Below, piece after piece: positions 49,020 to 58,986 of a stretch of 64,000 nucleotides of DNA (position 1 is its first letter; each line of letters starts with the position of its first letter). This DNA comes from Agrocybe praecox (taxonomy: Eukaryota > Basidiomycota > Agaricomycetes > Agaricales > Agrocybaceae). The stretch lies in contig OZ024841.1 in assembly GCA_964017145.1 (NCBI GenBank), positions 1,240,001 through 1,304,000 of the forward strand, written 5' to 3'. A program made the translations under genes and the position numbers. The notes below the pieces were generated by a model. It saw only the letters and a program-made list of their open reading frames with translations. It searched no databases and was not told the DNA's origin.

Positions 49020-49165
49020 GCGCCCGCTCGGGCTTGCATTTTTAAAGTCGAGTCGCTCTCACTAGGAAGAGAGTTATATGCGTTAAACGTATAGCTCTAG
49101 TCGCAGAGCGCGTATTTAGATTTTCACGCGAGATGTTCGCCGAGAAAACGGTATAAAAAGAGAAA
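49020..49165 (+). repeat. Array flank repeat with TATA motif
   Basis: A unit running from ATTAGCGCCCGCTCGGGCTT to GAACGGTATAAAAAG recurs in inverted orientation at about 50100-50270, 57370-57540 and 62350-62520. It always follows an HMG copy on its 3' side and ends in GGTATAAAA. Confidence 0.75.
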
Positions 49166-49201
49166 AGCGGAGCATAGGCTAGATCATGCACGATTCCTGC
49201 A

Positions 49202-50087
49202 TTATCCGTCGAGATTGAGAAACGAGTCCGACATTTGGGCTAGCATTTTGTCGTCCACTGCGAGGTTCGACGCCCGAAGTGGGTCGCTCTGCATAGAAGG
49301 AGGCGTATGAGCGCCCCCCGCCATGTTGAACAATGAGTATGGGAGCAAATTTCCCGGAGTCAATGTCTGTGGCAGGTCGAAACCTGGCACAAGTCCCGTC
49401 GGTGGACTGAAGGTCGTTGGAAGTTGTGGCCCGAATGACCGAAAACCACTGTAGTGTTCGTACCCTTGAAACTGTTGGAAGCCTGCTATGGGGCCCACGA
49501 AACTGATCCCGGTAAAGAAGGACTGGTTGAGCGTCGTCGTTAAATTGGGTAGGAATAGCTCAGGCTAACAAAGAAAGAAGATGTGCCAAGTGCCAGTCAT
49601 TGGTCATTTGGTCGTAGGAGGCACCTACTAATACCTCGTTGAACTCTGCATGCATGAGAGTAGTAATAGCAGAGTTGCTGGTCTCTAAATAATGACCGGG
49701 AACACGCAAAAGGCTCTAAATCTGCTCAGCTGGATGCTGGACAATTGTCGGTCGGAATGGGAGTGGCCTTCGTGCGAGAAAACCGCATGAGCGGCAGCCT
49801 CTGGTAGAGTGGGAAGTTTGTTCTTGCGAGACAGAGACGAAGGCAGTGGCGGCTTAGGTCGCCTTCCCTTCGATCTCTGGGAAGAGTAAGAATAGACACG
49901 AGCAGTGAGTACGAGTCTGTCATAGAATACAGCTCACCCGACTCGGACAGGGCCGGTTCATCGTAGGCTCAGTGATATGTGTTGTTTCGTTGATAGATAG
50001 CAAAAGGTCGGAAGGAAGGACAGCTTTGGAAGTTGAAATTGGTAGCATGAGTTGAGTTGATTCCTGGAGACTGGGAAAAGGAATCAT
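49202..50087 (-). pseudogene. Divergent HMG-family relative without HMG box
   Basis: The distal part (49566-49202; PELFLPNLTTTLNQSFFTGI, then the Pro/Gly/Phe-rich stretch ending SDSFLNLDG) aligns in layout with the C-terminal exon of the array proteins. Upstream, GHYLETSN and a broken LPFRPTIVQHPAEQI match their middle region, with a stop (TAG) and frame changes between. Instead of the HMG box there is MIPFPSLQESTQLMLPISTS (start at 50087) and, after an intron, RSKGRRPKPPLPSSLSRKNK. It begins 22 bp after the GGTATAAAAAG unit. It is either a decayed chimeric copy or a real gene whose exons I cannot resolve. Confidence 0.5.
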
Positions 50088-50287
50088 ATCGGATTGTGAG
50101 CACTTTTTATACCGTTCTCTCGGCGAATATCTCGCGTGAAGCGTGAATAGAATTCGCAAAAAATCCAAATCCGCACGATGCGAATGGAGCTATACGTTGA
50201 AGGTATATAACTGTCTTCCTAGTGAGAGCGAGGCCTTAAATATGCAAGCCTGAGCGGCCGCTAATTGTCATTGTGAACGTGGAGTGT

Positions 50288-50587
50288 TGTTCACGCGAAT
50301 GAGAGAAGGGGGCGAGTAAGGAAGCAGAGGAGTGCATGTTGATTCGACGAGGAGTATAGTACAGAAAATAATAACAAGAGAGACAGCAAGTAATAACAAG
50401 AGAGCGAGTTCTAAGATAATAAGGGAAGGCAATGAGGACAAGGAAGGGGGTGCAAGGAGCAGAGCTCCGAAGTATGTTATGGATGAGAAAACAAGAAAGG
50501 GATAAGGAAAGCAAGTGAAAGAGAAGAGGCAGATGAGGAATAGTCCAAACAAGATAAGTCCAAGGTAAGAGGAGAGAAGATCGTATG
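50288..50587 (-). mobile_element. Solo LTR-like segment, copy B
   Basis: A 300-bp segment, CT-rich on the minus strand, begins TGTTCACGCG and ends CGTATG on the plus strand and is flanked by the direct repeat AGTGT (50283-50287 and 50588-50592). It sits in the 3' UTR of HMG copy B at the site shared with copies E and G. Confidence 0.6.
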
Positions 50588-50633
50588 AGTGTAAAAGTGG
50601 GTAAGTTAGTGCCAGAAGTGAAACAAGGGCGCA

Positions 50634-51607
50634 TTATTCATTGGAATCGAGGAAGGATTCCAGCAAGTTAATATAGTCGAACGGGTCATCCAAGGTCCAG
50701 GACGAGTTGCTCTGCATGGACGAAGGCATGAAAGTTCCCTGGGGCGGCGGGCTAGAGAGCGGGTATGGCGGCATGTATCCCATCAGTGGATCGAACTGAA
50801 AATCCTCGTACTGTCCGTATCCTTCAGACTGTTGGACTCGGAAGCCTGCCATGGGTAACGTGCGGTCGACTCCTGCGAAGGATTGGTGAGGGACAGTAGG
50901 AGGATGATCAGGTAGGAATAGCTCGGGCTGCAGACAAAGAGGGTATGATTACAATCCTTCAGCCGTTTAATTGGAGAAGACACGTACCATTTCAGCATAT
51001 CTGTTGGTCTGCAACTAATGACGAGGGCCCGCAATCTGCTCAAGTGAGTTTTGGAGAGATGGTTGCGGATTGAATGGGAGTGTTTCGCGTTCAACCTCTG
51101 GTGAAATGTCGTTGCGAGAAGATGCTTGGTGTGTTGAATTCTTCATCGCCGCGACGTACATTTCCCTTTCCATCCTTGCTTCCTCGCGGAATGGTTGTTT
51201 CTCTTCTTTGGTCATCGTACGCCATGACTCAGCTGCCCTTTTGCTAAGCTCATTTTGCTTATTTTCTCCATTGGCGAGAGACGAGGCATGGGCAGCAACA
51301 AATTTCGAACGGAAACAGATAAAGCTGTTTTTAGGCTGAGGGATGTGATGGGGGCCCTTTGTTTTGCGAGATGTTTATGGCTTCTTGGACTTTCGCGGTG
51401 GGAGAGAAGTATTTGGACGCGCTTGACGGTTTGAGTTGATGGGCGGTGGTGAAGAGAAAACATTATTATCATTCTGTAAAGGGTACGGCCAGTACGGCCC
51501 GAGGGGCTGATATCCTACGGCATAATATGATTGGCTGATGTTCAATAGGATATTGATGACAACATATGCTCACCGCTATTTGCAGCTTGGCCAGTGTTCT
51601 CAGTCAT
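50634..51607 (-). pseudogene. HMG-box gene, array copy B, two nonsense codons
   Basis: The structure matches the other copies: exon 1 from 51607, HMG box, and third exon ending LESFLDSNE. Two in-frame stops break it: CCATAAACA after KSKKP, before the HMG box, and CATTAG after IAGPRH, where other copies have HSLET. Exon boundaries are otherwise conserved and the box itself is intact (RSKFVAAHASSLANGENKQN), indicating recent decay. Confidence 0.8.
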
Positions 51608-51839
51608 CGTGCAAAGGATTGGATGCTAGGACGCCTCAGATATTGGGGTTGTTTTTGCGCTTCATCTAAAGTTCTTGCTTATAAGTTATTTCATTCCTTT
51701 CTGTATTGCCATCAGTAAAATATGCAACGTGAAAATCCAATTTTTCTCAAGCTGATTGCGCGACCTATGCTAGAACCCCGTGAGCCATCATAGGGAGGGT
51801 GGGGGGGGTAGTTAGTGTCACGGAATCTTCCGGTGGAAG

Positions 51840-52082
51840 CCCCTTGGCGTAGCCTACTAGTGGACATGTACGAGGAAATCTACAGCCGGAACCTTTCTGA
51901 ATTGTGTGATGAAAGGGACCATCCAGTGTGGACGTACATTATACAAGTGCAATTTTCCGTTTCCTAAGTAGATATTCTGAATACCTTACATGGAAGTTCC
52001 TTGTCTGTTATTGGAAGTCGTATTGTGGGCCACTATTCATCTCCTCGAATTTTGAATAAGAGCTCTAATTTCTATTGCGGAC
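51840..52082 (+). repeat. Partial copy of the array-borne small ORF
   Basis: Plus-strand reading gives VDMYEEIYSRNLSELCDERD then HPVWTYIIQVQFSVS, matching the ORF at 57108-57443. It runs tail-to-tail into the gag remnant on the minus strand, as in the 61.9-62.3 kb copy. Confidence 0.7.
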
Positions 52083-52940
52083 TTACGAAACAATGTACAG
52101 ATGGATTATATAGAAGTAGCAGTCACAATTAGTCGGAGAAAGATTGTAAGTGGGGATTGAAGAGAAAGGGAAGGTTTTCAGGTAGCTTGATGCGAAAATA
52201 GGAAAATAGGCGAGAAAGGGAATGACGAGTGGCGAAACATTTCGGAGATGCAGGATCGGGAAGCGCCAGAGTCGATACGAGCAGTGGTACGAATGGGTTT
52301 TTGGTTGAAAGAGAATGGAGTTCGTTGTCGATGTCGATGCAAGCTCTGGAATACTCCTCAAAGTTTTGAGAGAAGTACCGTCCTTGGCGGTTGCATAGTG
52401 TTGTCTTGACGGTGTCCTTGAGCCGGTCGTAGTATTCCTGGATCTTGGTTTGTTCAGTCCAGTCGAGTTCGGCCAATATTTCGATGTACTGATTGGTGAA
52501 TACAGCACAGGAAGCAGTTTGCTTTGGTTTCCGCATCTTTCGAAGGGAAGAGGCGTATTGGTCCGAATCCTGGAATCGTCGTTTGAACGCGTCAATGAAG
52601 GAATGAAAGCCGTCTAGTAGCCAGTGCTTGGGGACGTCAAGTTCGAGAGTACGGTACCAGGAGGCAGGAGAGCCATGATCCGGGTAAGAGATAAAGTAAA
52701 TGACCTTGTCGTGGTCGTCAACAAGAGAGCGTCGCTGAAGATAGACAGCGTTATTGATGTCGCGCAGGAAAGGGATAAGTTAGTCGGCACGTCTATTGAA
52801 AACACGAGATTCGCGGTGCTTGGTGCTGCCTCCAGATGGGCGGTCGGCCAGGCGATTGACGAGTTTGCGCGCTGGGCTGTGAAATCAGCGGAAATGCTGT
52901 CGTAAGCATGACCGAGAGCAGCAACAGCTTGCCAGAGAGT
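52083..52940 (-). mobile_element. Gypsy-like gag and protease remnant (downstream of copy C)
   Basis: Minus-strand pieces read LTLWQAVAALGHAYDSISAD, HWLLDGFHSFIDAFKRRFQD, then FTNQYIEILAELDWTEQTKI and QEYYDRLKDTVKTTL, a Ty3/Gypsy-type Gag. It is then joined to NPFVPLLVSTLALPDPASP and RIKLPENL from the protease region (frame shifted), so the zinc knuckle and the protease active site are deleted. The 5' LTR and gag start codon are also missing: the sequence is fused directly to the end of HMG copy C. Confidence 0.75.
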
Positions 52941-53814
52941 CAAACGTTCTCGGGGAAAGGTGAGAGGGAGGATTCCGGCAAGTTGATATAGTCGAACAGG
53001 TCATCCAAGGTCCAGGATGAGTTTCTCTGCATGGACGAAAGCATGAAAGTTTCCTGGGACGGCGGGCTAGAGAGCGGGTATGGAGGCATATATCCCATCA
53101 GTGGATCGAATTGAAAATCCTCGTACTGTCCGTATCCTTCAGACTGTTGGAGGCCTGCTCCTGCGAAGGATTGGTGACGGATAGTAGGAGGATGATCAGG
53201 TAGGAATAGCTCGGGCTGAAGACAAACAGGGCGTCAGTACAATCCTTCAGTCGTTTAGTAATTAGAGAAGACACGTACCATTTCAGCATATCCGTTGGAC
53301 TTCAAAGAATGACAAGGGCCCGCAATCTGCTCAACTGGGTTTTGGAGAGATGGTTGTGGATTGAATGGGAGTGTTTCACGTTCAACCTCCTTGGCGGCCT
53401 CTGGTGAAATGTCGTTGCGAGAAGATGCCTCTAGATTTGAATTCTTCATCACCGCGACGTACATTCCCCTTTCCATCCTTGCTTCCTCGCGGAATGGTTG
53501 TTTCTCTTCTTTGGTCATCGTACGCCATAACTCAGCTGCCCGTTTACTAAGCTCATTTTGCTGATTTTCTCCATTGGCGAGAGACGAGGCAACAAATTTC
53601 GAACGGAAGCAAATAAAGCTGTTTTTAGGCTGACGGATGTGATTGGGGCCCTTTGTTTTGCGAGATGTTTTTGGCTTCTTAGATTTTCGAGATGGGAGAG
53701 AAGTATCTGGACGCGCTTGACGGTCTGAGTTGATGGGTGGTGGTGAAGAGACAACAGAAGAGTTATCATTCTGTAAAGGGTACTGCCAGTACGGTATGCC
53801 GGGCGGCTGATATC
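52940..53814 (-). CDS. HMG-box protein, array copy C, 5' end in gap
   Basis: Exons 53814-53279 and 53215-52940 stay open; exon 1 (14 residues in the sister copies) would lie in the run of Ns. The HMG box contains PKNSFICFRSKFVASSLANG and NELSKRAAELWRTMTKEEKQ. Two differences from sisters are notable. About ten residues are deleted in frame where others have ADRTLPMAGFRV. The C-terminus LPESSL is joined to SPFPENV and a stop that come from the gag leader and gag. The acceptor of intron 1 is GAAG rather than GTAG. It is probably functional but incomplete here. Confidence 0.75.
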
Positions 53815-53847
53815 CTTCGGCATGATATGATTGGCTGATGTTCAATA

Positions 53848-54047
53848 NNNNNNNNNNNNNNNNNNNNNNNNNNNNNNNNNNNNNNNNNNNNNNNNNNNNN
53901 NNNNNNNNNNNNNNNNNNNNNNNNNNNNNNNNNNNNNNNNNNNNNNNNNNNNNNNNNNNNNNNNNNNNNNNNNNNNNNNNNNNNNNNNNNNNNNNNNNNN
54001 NNNNNNNNNNNNNNNNNNNNNNNNNNNNNNNNNNNNNNNNNNNNNNN
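53848..54047. other. Assembly gap (200 N)
   Basis: A run of 200 Ns, probably a placeholder of unknown true size. It falls inside intron 1 of HMG copy C, and the sequence on its far side (54048-54180) is not the expected exon 1, so the two sides may not be adjacent in the genome. Confidence 0.98.
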
Positions 54048-54184
54048 CCTTGCCTTTTATGTTTATTTCAAGGAAACCTGCTAGTTTACGTGCCCCGGTT
54101 GTCCGTAGTAATGTCGGAGGATTAACCGATAGTACAGGCACCATGGATCTTCAAAGTTAATGCACCTAGCATTGTCAATATATC

Positions 54185-54415
54185 ATTATACTAAGTCCGA
54201 GCAAGCCCGAACGAGCGCTAATTGTCATTCAATGTGAACGTACAATGTAAATTACGGATATATTACATTGAAACGGATATAATTTGTAGCAGAAAGATTC
54301 TAGCTGCTAAATGAAGAGAAAAGGTGGATATTCCAGAATATCTTGGTGCGAAAATTGAAAAGAGAAAAGAAACAGGGTATAAGACGTATGGAGGGTTTTG
54401 TTCACGCGAACTGTA
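54185..54415 (-). repeat. 3' UTR flank of an HMG copy, downstream of the D element
   Basis: Minus-strand sequence from CTCCATACGTCTTATACCC to CATTGTACGTTCACATTG matches 48840-49010 of copy A at most positions. It represents the original HMG 3' flank lying beyond the retroelement inserted in copy D. Confidence 0.7.
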
Positions 54416-54455
54416 GAGGGCAAGTAAGGAAGTAAAGTTATGTATGTCCATTTCG
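54416..54455 (-). mobile_element. Remnant of the 3' LTR end
   Basis: TTCCTTACTTGCCCTCT followed by TTCGCGTGAACA repeats the 3' end of the LTR-like segment found before gag, so gag is bracketed by two copies of this end. Confidence 0.6.
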
Positions 54456-54690
54456 CTGGGTTGTGGAATCAGCGGAAATGTTTTCGTAAGCACGACGAGC
54501 AACGGCTCACCAGAGAGTCATTAAACGTTCTTGCTCGCTGAGTTGAGATTTGGTGAGTTGTGGTACCAGGGCTTGAGCTTGAGCTTGAGCTTGAAAGTCC
54601 ATTTACTGAGCTACGAAGTCGAAGTCGGGTTCGTATACAGCATGCTGAGAGACGTTGAGGTTTGGATGCATGATGACGGGGAAAGGTGAG
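54456..54690 (-). mobile_element. Truncated gag start (D element)
   Basis: Minus-strand reading MHPNLNVSQHAVYEPDFDFV then MDFQAQAQAQALVPQLTKSQ corresponds to the start of the gag at 61000. A stop and a truncation after about 70 codons make it non-functional. Confidence 0.7.
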
Positions 54691-54757
54691 AGGGAGGATG
54701 TGAAGAAAAGGGGGACGGGGATGGTGGTCGAATCAAACTGTTACGGGCAAGGTCAGA

Positions 54758-54959
54758 TGTTGACGCAAATGAGAGAAGAGGGGAAGTGAGGAAGAAGAGG
54801 AATGCATGTTGATTCGATGAGGAGTACGGTACAGCAAGTAATAACAACAGAGAGAGAGTTATAAGACGATAAGTGAAGACAACCATAACAAGGGAGGGGA
54901 TGCAAGGAGCAGATCTCAGAAGTAAATAGTCTAAACAAAACAATGGAGACGATCGTATG
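54758..54959 (-). mobile_element. LTR-like segment, copy D (5' LTR position)
   Basis: A CT-rich segment, shortened to about 200 bp, lies between the HMG stop codon and the gag leader. It ends GTCAACA then TCTGACCTTGCCCGTAACAG, the same leader that follows the segment in copy F. Confidence 0.6.
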
Positions 54960-54993
54960 AGTACGTTAGTGCCAGAAGTGAAATGAGGGCGCA

Positions 54994-55920
54994 TTATTTA
55001 TCGGGATGGAGGGAGGATTCCAGAAAGTTGATATAGTCGAACGGGTCATCAAAGATCCAGGAAGAGTTGCTCTGCATGGACGAAAGCATGAAAGTTCCCT
55101 GGGGCGGCGGGCTAGAGAGCGGGTATGGCGGAATGTATCCCATCAGTGGATCGAATTGAAAATCCTCGTACTGTCCGTATCCTTCAGACTGTTGGACTCG
55201 GAAGCCTGCCATGGCTAACGTGCGGTCGGCTCCTGCGAAGGATTGGTGGGGAAAAGTAGGAGGATGATCAGGTAGGAATAGCTCGGGCTGCAGACAAAGA
55301 GGGTGTGATTACAATCCTTCAGTCGTTTAATTGGAGAAGACACGTACCATTTCAGCATACCGGCTAGTCCCCAAAGAATGGCGAGAGCCCGCAATCTGCT
55401 CAACTGGGTTTTGGAGAGATGGTTGCGGATTAAATGGGAGTGTTTCGCGTTCAACCTCCGTGGCGGCGTCTGGTGAAATGTCGTTGCAAGAAGATGCCTG
55501 GTGTGTTGGATTCTTCATCGCCGCCGCATACATTTCCCTTTCCATCCTTGCTTCCTCGCGAAATGGCTCTTTCTCTTCTTTGGTCATCGTACGCCATAAC
55601 TCGGCGGCCCGTTTGCTAAGCTCATTTTGCTTATTTTCTCCATTGGCGAGAGACGAGGCATGGGCAGCAACAAATTTCGAACGGAAACAGATAAAGCTGT
55701 TTTTAGGCTGAGGGATGTGATGGGGGCCCTTTGTTTTGTGAGATCTTTTTGGCTTCTTGGATTTTCGAGGTGGGAGAGAAGTATCTGGACGCGCTAGACG
55801 GTTTGAGTTGATGGGCGGTGGTGAAGAGACAACCTTATTATCATTCTGTAAAGGGTACGGCCAGTACGGCCCGGGGGGCCAAAGGGCCTTATTTGCAGCT
55901 TGGCGAGTGTTCTCAGTCAT
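54994..55920 (-). CDS. HMG-box protein, array copy D
   Basis: Two exons (55920-55348 and 55287-54994) sum to 867 nt, 288 residues. It starts MTENTRQAANKALWPPGPYW; the HMG box is at about 72-140 (PKNSFICFRSKFVAAHASSL, NELSKRAAELWRTMTKEEKE, PFREEARMEREMYAAAM). It ends FLESSLHPDK. Intron 1, present in the sister copies, is gone: exon 1 runs straight into the Pro/Trp/Tyr-rich segment with a few altered residues, so this looks like deletion across the intron rather than clean loss. The remaining intron holds a stop, so here it must be spliced. The 3' UTR carries the LTR-like segment and a gag fragment. Confidence 0.85.
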
Positions 55921-56139
55921 CGTGCAAAGGATTGGATGCGGAAGCGCTGACGCCTCAGATATTGGGGTTGGTTTAGCGCTTCCTCTAGAGTTCTTTCAAC
56001 TTATCTTATAAGTTTTTCATTCCTTTCCGTATTGTCCAAATGACAACCTACATATCCTCTCACCATTTAGTCTTGTAATTTTGGAATCCTTCAGGACATG
56101 CGATTGGTTGCCTCCGGCATTTAGTCTAAATGTGATAAT

Positions 56140-56345
56140 AAAGATTGCAATCACAGTCCCTTTCGAAAGACAGGACTTGGGAGAATTGGACCGACACCCA
56201 GGGTGTCCTCTACCTTAAGGGATTTGGGATGCTTTTTATGGATGAGTGTGGCGATTTACTTGAGGTTCGGGATCCTGTTTATAGAATGAAGTCCGGGATT
56301 TTACTTGAGGTTCAATGGGATCCTGTTTATACAAAGAGTGTATCA
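56140..56345 (+). repeat. Imperfect tandem repeat
   Basis: Two units of about 45 bp, each containing TACTTGAGGTTC and GGATCCTGTTTATA, lie head to tail at about 56255-56335. Nearby CCAGTCCCTTTCGAAAGA words recur at 58650-58790. Confidence 0.6.
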
Positions 56346-56359
56346 TGGTCCAGGATTTT

Positions 56360-56560
56360 ACTGATGGCAATACAGAAAGGAATGAAATAACTTATAAGCA
56401 AGAACTTTAGAGGAAGCGCAAAAACAACCCCAATATCTGAGGCGTCCTAGCATCCAACCCTTTGCACGATGACTTAGAACACTCGCCAAGGTGCAAAATT
56501 AATAGTGATAGCGGTGAGCATACGTTGTCATCACTATCATCAGCCAATCATTGCGAGCGA
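56360..56560 (+). pseudogene. HMG promoter and exon-1 fragment
   Basis: The conserved promoter block (AACTTATAAGCAAGAACTTT, GCGTCCTAGCATCCAACCC) and exon 1 are present, but exon 1 reads ATGACTTAG where sisters have ATGACTGAG. After the intron-1 donor (GTGAGCATACG) the sequence leaves the homology near 56552. It is divergent from copy D, head to head. Confidence 0.75.
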
Positions 56561-57100
56561 AGCGAGCACGTCCGGCCGGACACTTGCCCCGAACAAACAA
56601 AGCCAAAGTGTGGGTATAAAACTTATCCCTGTGACACTTTTCCTTTGGCTTACTCTCTCGAAGTTTTACTCCTGACGGGCTTTTCTCTTTATAAAATCAT
56701 TGTAATACCCCTTTTAAATGCGCACATCAAATAAAACTGCGTTTTGGCGGGCTTTGCACCGTGTCTGATGCGCTTTAATTACCGTGCGTCCCTCTCAGGC
56801 TTATCACGCGTCGCTTTCCCGGCGAATAAGATAATGTTTGTCCTGTTTTACCGTTGACCCTTTTCTGTCTCTCCGTCAAAATTTGCTTACCACCCGCACT
56901 GCACGAAATTCCAATCAATCAAGATCTAGTAGACTCAGAAACTATTTGACGGCTGTTTGCCTTTACACTGCACGAAATGATGTACATGATCTGAACATCG
57001 CCTATTCAATATTCGAGGAGAGGAATAATGGCACACAATACTTACCATGAAGGACGACTTCCCAGAACACACAAGGAACTTCCATGTAAGGTATTCACAA
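56561..57100. other. Unique insertion within the array, no gene
   Basis: This segment is not shared with the other array units that I can see. It includes a TATAAAA word near 56618 and short ORFs only. It may be another element. Confidence 0.4.
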
Positions 57101-57107
57101 TGTCTAC

Positions 57108-57443
57108 TTAGGAAACGGAAAATTGCACTTGTAAAATGGACGTCCACACTGGATGGTCCCTTTCATCACGCAATTCAGAGAGGTTCCGGCTGTACATTTC
57201 CTCGTACATGTCCACTAGCAAGCTACGAACGCATTGTGGGTGAGTGCACCTTGGTGCGTTACGCACCCGCATGCACAAGTGGCCAAGGATAGTGGATGAG
57301 GCGTCAGTTACGATGTGGATAAAAAGGAGGGGGAAAGCATATCTCCCACTGTACATATATCGCTCGATCCAAGTTTTATACCGTTCTCTCGGCGAACATC
57401 TCGCGTGAACCGTAAATAGAATTCGCAGAAAATCGAAATACAC
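57108..57443 (-). CDS. Array-borne small ORF of unknown nature
   Basis: An open frame of up to 111 codons. If it starts after the TATAAAA motif (about 57370), the likely start is the Met of MYSGRYAFPLLFIHIVTDAS, about 75 residues. The strand also shows SLLVDMYEEMYSRNLSELRD and HPVWTSILQVQFSVS. Partial copies are at 62040-62345 (-) and 51840-52082 (+), both with drifted residues and disrupted frames. I do not recognise a family. It could be an exon of a spliced gene or the flank of the ancestral HMG unit. Confidence 0.35.
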   Translation of the reverse strand: MYFDFLRILFTVHARCSPRERYKTWIERYMYSGRYAFPLLFIHIVTDASSTILGHLCMRVRNAPRCTHPQCVRSLLVDMYEEMYSRNLSELRDERDHPVWTSILQVQFSVS

Positions 57444-57540
57444 TCTATGCGACTAGAGCTATACGTTTAACGCATATAACTGTCTTCCTAGTGAGAGCGA
57501 GGCATTAAATATGCAAGCCTGAGCGAGCGCTAATTGACAT
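57371..57540 (-). repeat. Array flank repeat with TATA motif, copy E side
   Basis: Inverted copy of the 49020-49165 unit, more complete: it includes GCGAATTCTATTTACGGTTC and ends GGTATAAAAC, 3' of HMG copy E and 5' of the small ORF. Confidence 0.75.
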
Positions 57541-57556
57541 TGTGAACGTGGCGTGT

Positions 57557-57832
57557 TGTTCACGCGAATGAGAGAAGAGGGCAAGTAAGGAAGCAGAGGA
57601 GTGCATGTTGATTCTACAAGGAGCATGGTACAGCAAGTAATAACAAGAGAGAGAGTTCTAATATGACAAGTGAAGATAACAAGGATAAGGAAGGGGATGC
57701 AAGGAGTAGAGCTCCGAAGTATGTTATGGATGAGAAAACAAGAAAGGAATAAGGGAAGAAAGTGAAAGAGACGAGAAAACAGAAGAGGCGGACCAGGAAT
57801 AGTCTAAACAAAGCAATGGAGACGATCGTATG
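57557..57832 (-). mobile_element. Solo LTR-like segment, copy E
   Basis: It has the same ends as in copies B and G (TGTTCACGCG and CGTATG on the plus strand). The flanking 5-bp repeats have drifted (CGTGT and AGTAA). No gag follows. Confidence 0.6.
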
Positions 57833-57866
57833 AGTAAGTTAGTGCCGGAAGTGAAACGAGGGCAAA

Positions 57867-58538
57867 TTATTCATCGGGATGGAGGGAGGATTCCGGCAAG
57901 TTGAAATAGTCGAACAGGTCATCCAAGGTCCAGGATGAGTTGCTCTGCATCGACGAAAGCATAAAAGTTTCCTGGGACGGCGGACTAGAGAGCGGGTATG
58001 GCGGCATGTATCCCATCAGTGGATCGAATTGAAAATCCTCGTACTGTCCGTATCCTTCAGACTGTTCAACCTCTGGTGAAATGTCGTTGCGAGAAGATGC
58101 TTGGTGTGTTGAATTCTTCATCGCCGCGACATACATTTCCCTTTCCATCCTTGCTTCCTCGCGGAATGGTTCTTTCTCTTCTTTGGTCATCGTACGCCAT
58201 AACTCGGCTGCCCTTTTGCTAAGCTGATTTTGCTGATTTTCTCCATTGGCGAGAGACGAGGCGTGGGCAGCAACAAATTTCGAACGGAAACAAATAAAGC
58301 AGTTTTTAAGCAGAGGAATGTCATTGAGGCCCTTTGTTTTGCAAGATGTTTTTGGCTTCTTGGATTTTCGAGGTGGGAGAGAAGTATCTGCATGTGCTTG
58401 ACGGTCTGAGTCGATGGGCGGTGGTGAAGAGACAACAGAACGGTTATCATTCTATAAAGGGTACGGCCAGTACGGCTGGTATCCTTCGGCATAATATGAT
58501 AGCTGATTTGCAGCAAGTTGGCGAGTGTTCTCAGTCAT
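57867..58538 (-). pseudogene. HMG-box gene, array copy E, nonsense and deletion
   Basis: It starts MTENTRQLAANQLSYYAEGY, fusing exon 1 and intron-derived codons. A C-to-T change makes a stop (TTATAG in place of TTACAG) before the HMG box. The box itself (NCFICFRSKFVAAHASSLAN, ELWRTMTKEEKEPFREEARM) is open. After ISPEVE an internal deletion jumps to QSEGYGQYEDF, removing intron 2 and about 65 codons in frame. It ends LPESSLHPDE. A start downstream of the stop (ATG at 58190) would give only half the box. Confidence 0.8.
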
Positions 58539-58978
58539 TGTGCAAAGGATTGGATGCTAGGACGCCTCAGATATTGGGGAAAGTCCTTTCAGCCCATTCT
58601 CATAGATATATCTTTCTGTACTGCTATATTCTTCAAACCTTAAGATCGCAAACGCCAGTCCCTTTCGAAAGACACGACTTAGGTGAATGGAAATAAGCAG
58701 GGCAAGTTAACAAGACGATCGGGCGCGCAAACCACACTTGAAAGCGTGATCTGTGTGCCATTATGAAAGCAACGCCAGTCCCTTTCGAAAGAGTATGATT
58801 GTCCAAATCTTAAGATCACAAGTAGCTGTTACAGTCATCCCTGGATAATAAGACCCGACATTGAGTAGACGGGTCAGACATATATTCAAAGCTCCCTACG
58901 CAAAGGAACGGATGTCTTTGAAACTCTTTCGAAAGGAACTAGTGACTGTACCTATGTCCGCAAGGCAGTGCCGTTGGA
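58539..58978. other. HMG upstream region, no gene
   Basis: It contains the promoter-proximal block of copy E (58540-58580) and scattered CCCTTTCGAAAGA words. No ORF is supported. Confidence 0.4.
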
Positions 58979-58986
58979 ATCTTAAG

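Noticed and set aside
50236..50634. Leu/Phe-rich ORFs in the CT-rich segment downstream of HMG copies
   Set aside because: They arise from pyrimidine-rich LTR-like sequence; equivalent frames in other copies are broken.
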